From: CBDHHC01 sp050633205
GTDB lineage: Bacteria > Pseudomonadota > Alphaproteobacteria > Rhizobiales > CBDHHC01
DNA length: 6,369 nucleotides
Assembly (NCBI GenBank): GCA_050633205.1
Contig: JBOEGA010000072.1
Coordinates: 1 to 6,369 of the forward strand
Direction of reading: 5' to 3'
Below, one piece after another: positions 6,285-6,369 of this stretch (position 1 is its first letter; each line of letters begins with the position of its first letter). A program made the position numbers and the translations under genes. The notes beneath the pieces were generated by a model. It saw nothing but the letters and a program-made list of their open reading frames with translations, was not told where the DNA came from and ran no database searches.

Positions 6285-6369
6285 ATGTTCCAACGAATAA
6301 TTAAGTATTGCGCGGATTTCCTGGCTTTTGTTGCCGCTGTATGCCTTGTGCTTATGATGTGTCAGATAG
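6285..6369 (+). CDS. dctQ: TRAP transporter small permease subunit, 5' part
   Basis: Only the first 28 codons are in the window; the frame is open to the edge. They read MFQRIIKYCADFLAFVAAVC followed by a hydrophobic run. A short basic amphipathic start leading into a membrane helix from about residue 12 is typical of DctQ N-termini. AGGAT (6273-6277) lies 7 bases before ATG 6285. DctQ, a four-helix inner-membrane protein, pairs with the large DctM subunit to form the TRAP channel. The call rests mainly on position right after a DctP gene, since 28 residues carry no diagnostic motif. A DctM gene is expected next, and a DctQM fusion cannot be excluded. Confidence 0.75.
   Translation, partial: MFQRIIKYCADFLAFVAAVCLVLMMCQI

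Noticed and set aside
1..6369. Insertion sequences, CRISPR repeats, tRNA or rRNA genes, phage or defence genes
   Set aside because: No tandem spaced repeats, transposase motifs, terminal inverted repeats or cloverleaf-like segments were seen on either strand.

Overview
The window carries part of a catabolic gene cluster, all on the + strand. It pairs a two-subunit ATP-dependent hydantoinase/oxoprolinase-family enzyme (HyuA and HyuB) with a TRAP-type transporter: a complete DctP-family substrate-binding protein and the first 28 codons of the small membrane subunit DctQ. The base composition looks AT-leaning (mid-40s % GC by eye, not counted). The proteins and Shine-Dalgarno sites look Gram-negative: a Sec signal peptide with a periplasmic TRAP binding protein, and HyuA/HyuB in the usual order. 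A marine or host-associated proteobacterium is a reasonable inference, but no taxonomic marker is present.

Layout. Bases 1-421 are non-coding as far as I can tell. They hold a good sigma-70-like promoter (TTGTAA, 16 bp, TATAAT) whose spacer and -10 box lie inside a perfect 10-bp inverted repeat with a 7-bp spacer. hyuA (422-2509) and hyuB (2499-4505) overlap by 11 bp and look translationally coupled. A 546-bp gap (4506-5051) follows. It contains a diverged second copy of the inverted-repeat operator and two unproven small ORFs with strong Shine-Dalgarno sequences. The TRAP binding-protein gene (5052-6203) comes next. A 16-bp hairpin then sits in the 81-bp spacer before dctQ, which runs off the window at 6285.

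How it fits together. The TRAP system probably imports a carboxylate or amide-type compound from the periplasm, and HyuAB opens its cyclic amide (or carboxylates it) in the cytoplasm using ATP. The exact substrate cannot be read from the sequence. Two related operators, one ahead of each half of the cluster, suggest that a single regulator encoded outside the window controls enzyme and transporter together. No regulator, racemase, carbamoylase or cyclic amidohydrolase gene lies inside the window.

Nothing here is a clearly new kind of system. The most informative non-gene signals are the shared operator pair, the operator-embedded promoter, the intercistronic hairpin, and the unusually long, possibly gene-bearing gap between hyuB and dctP.
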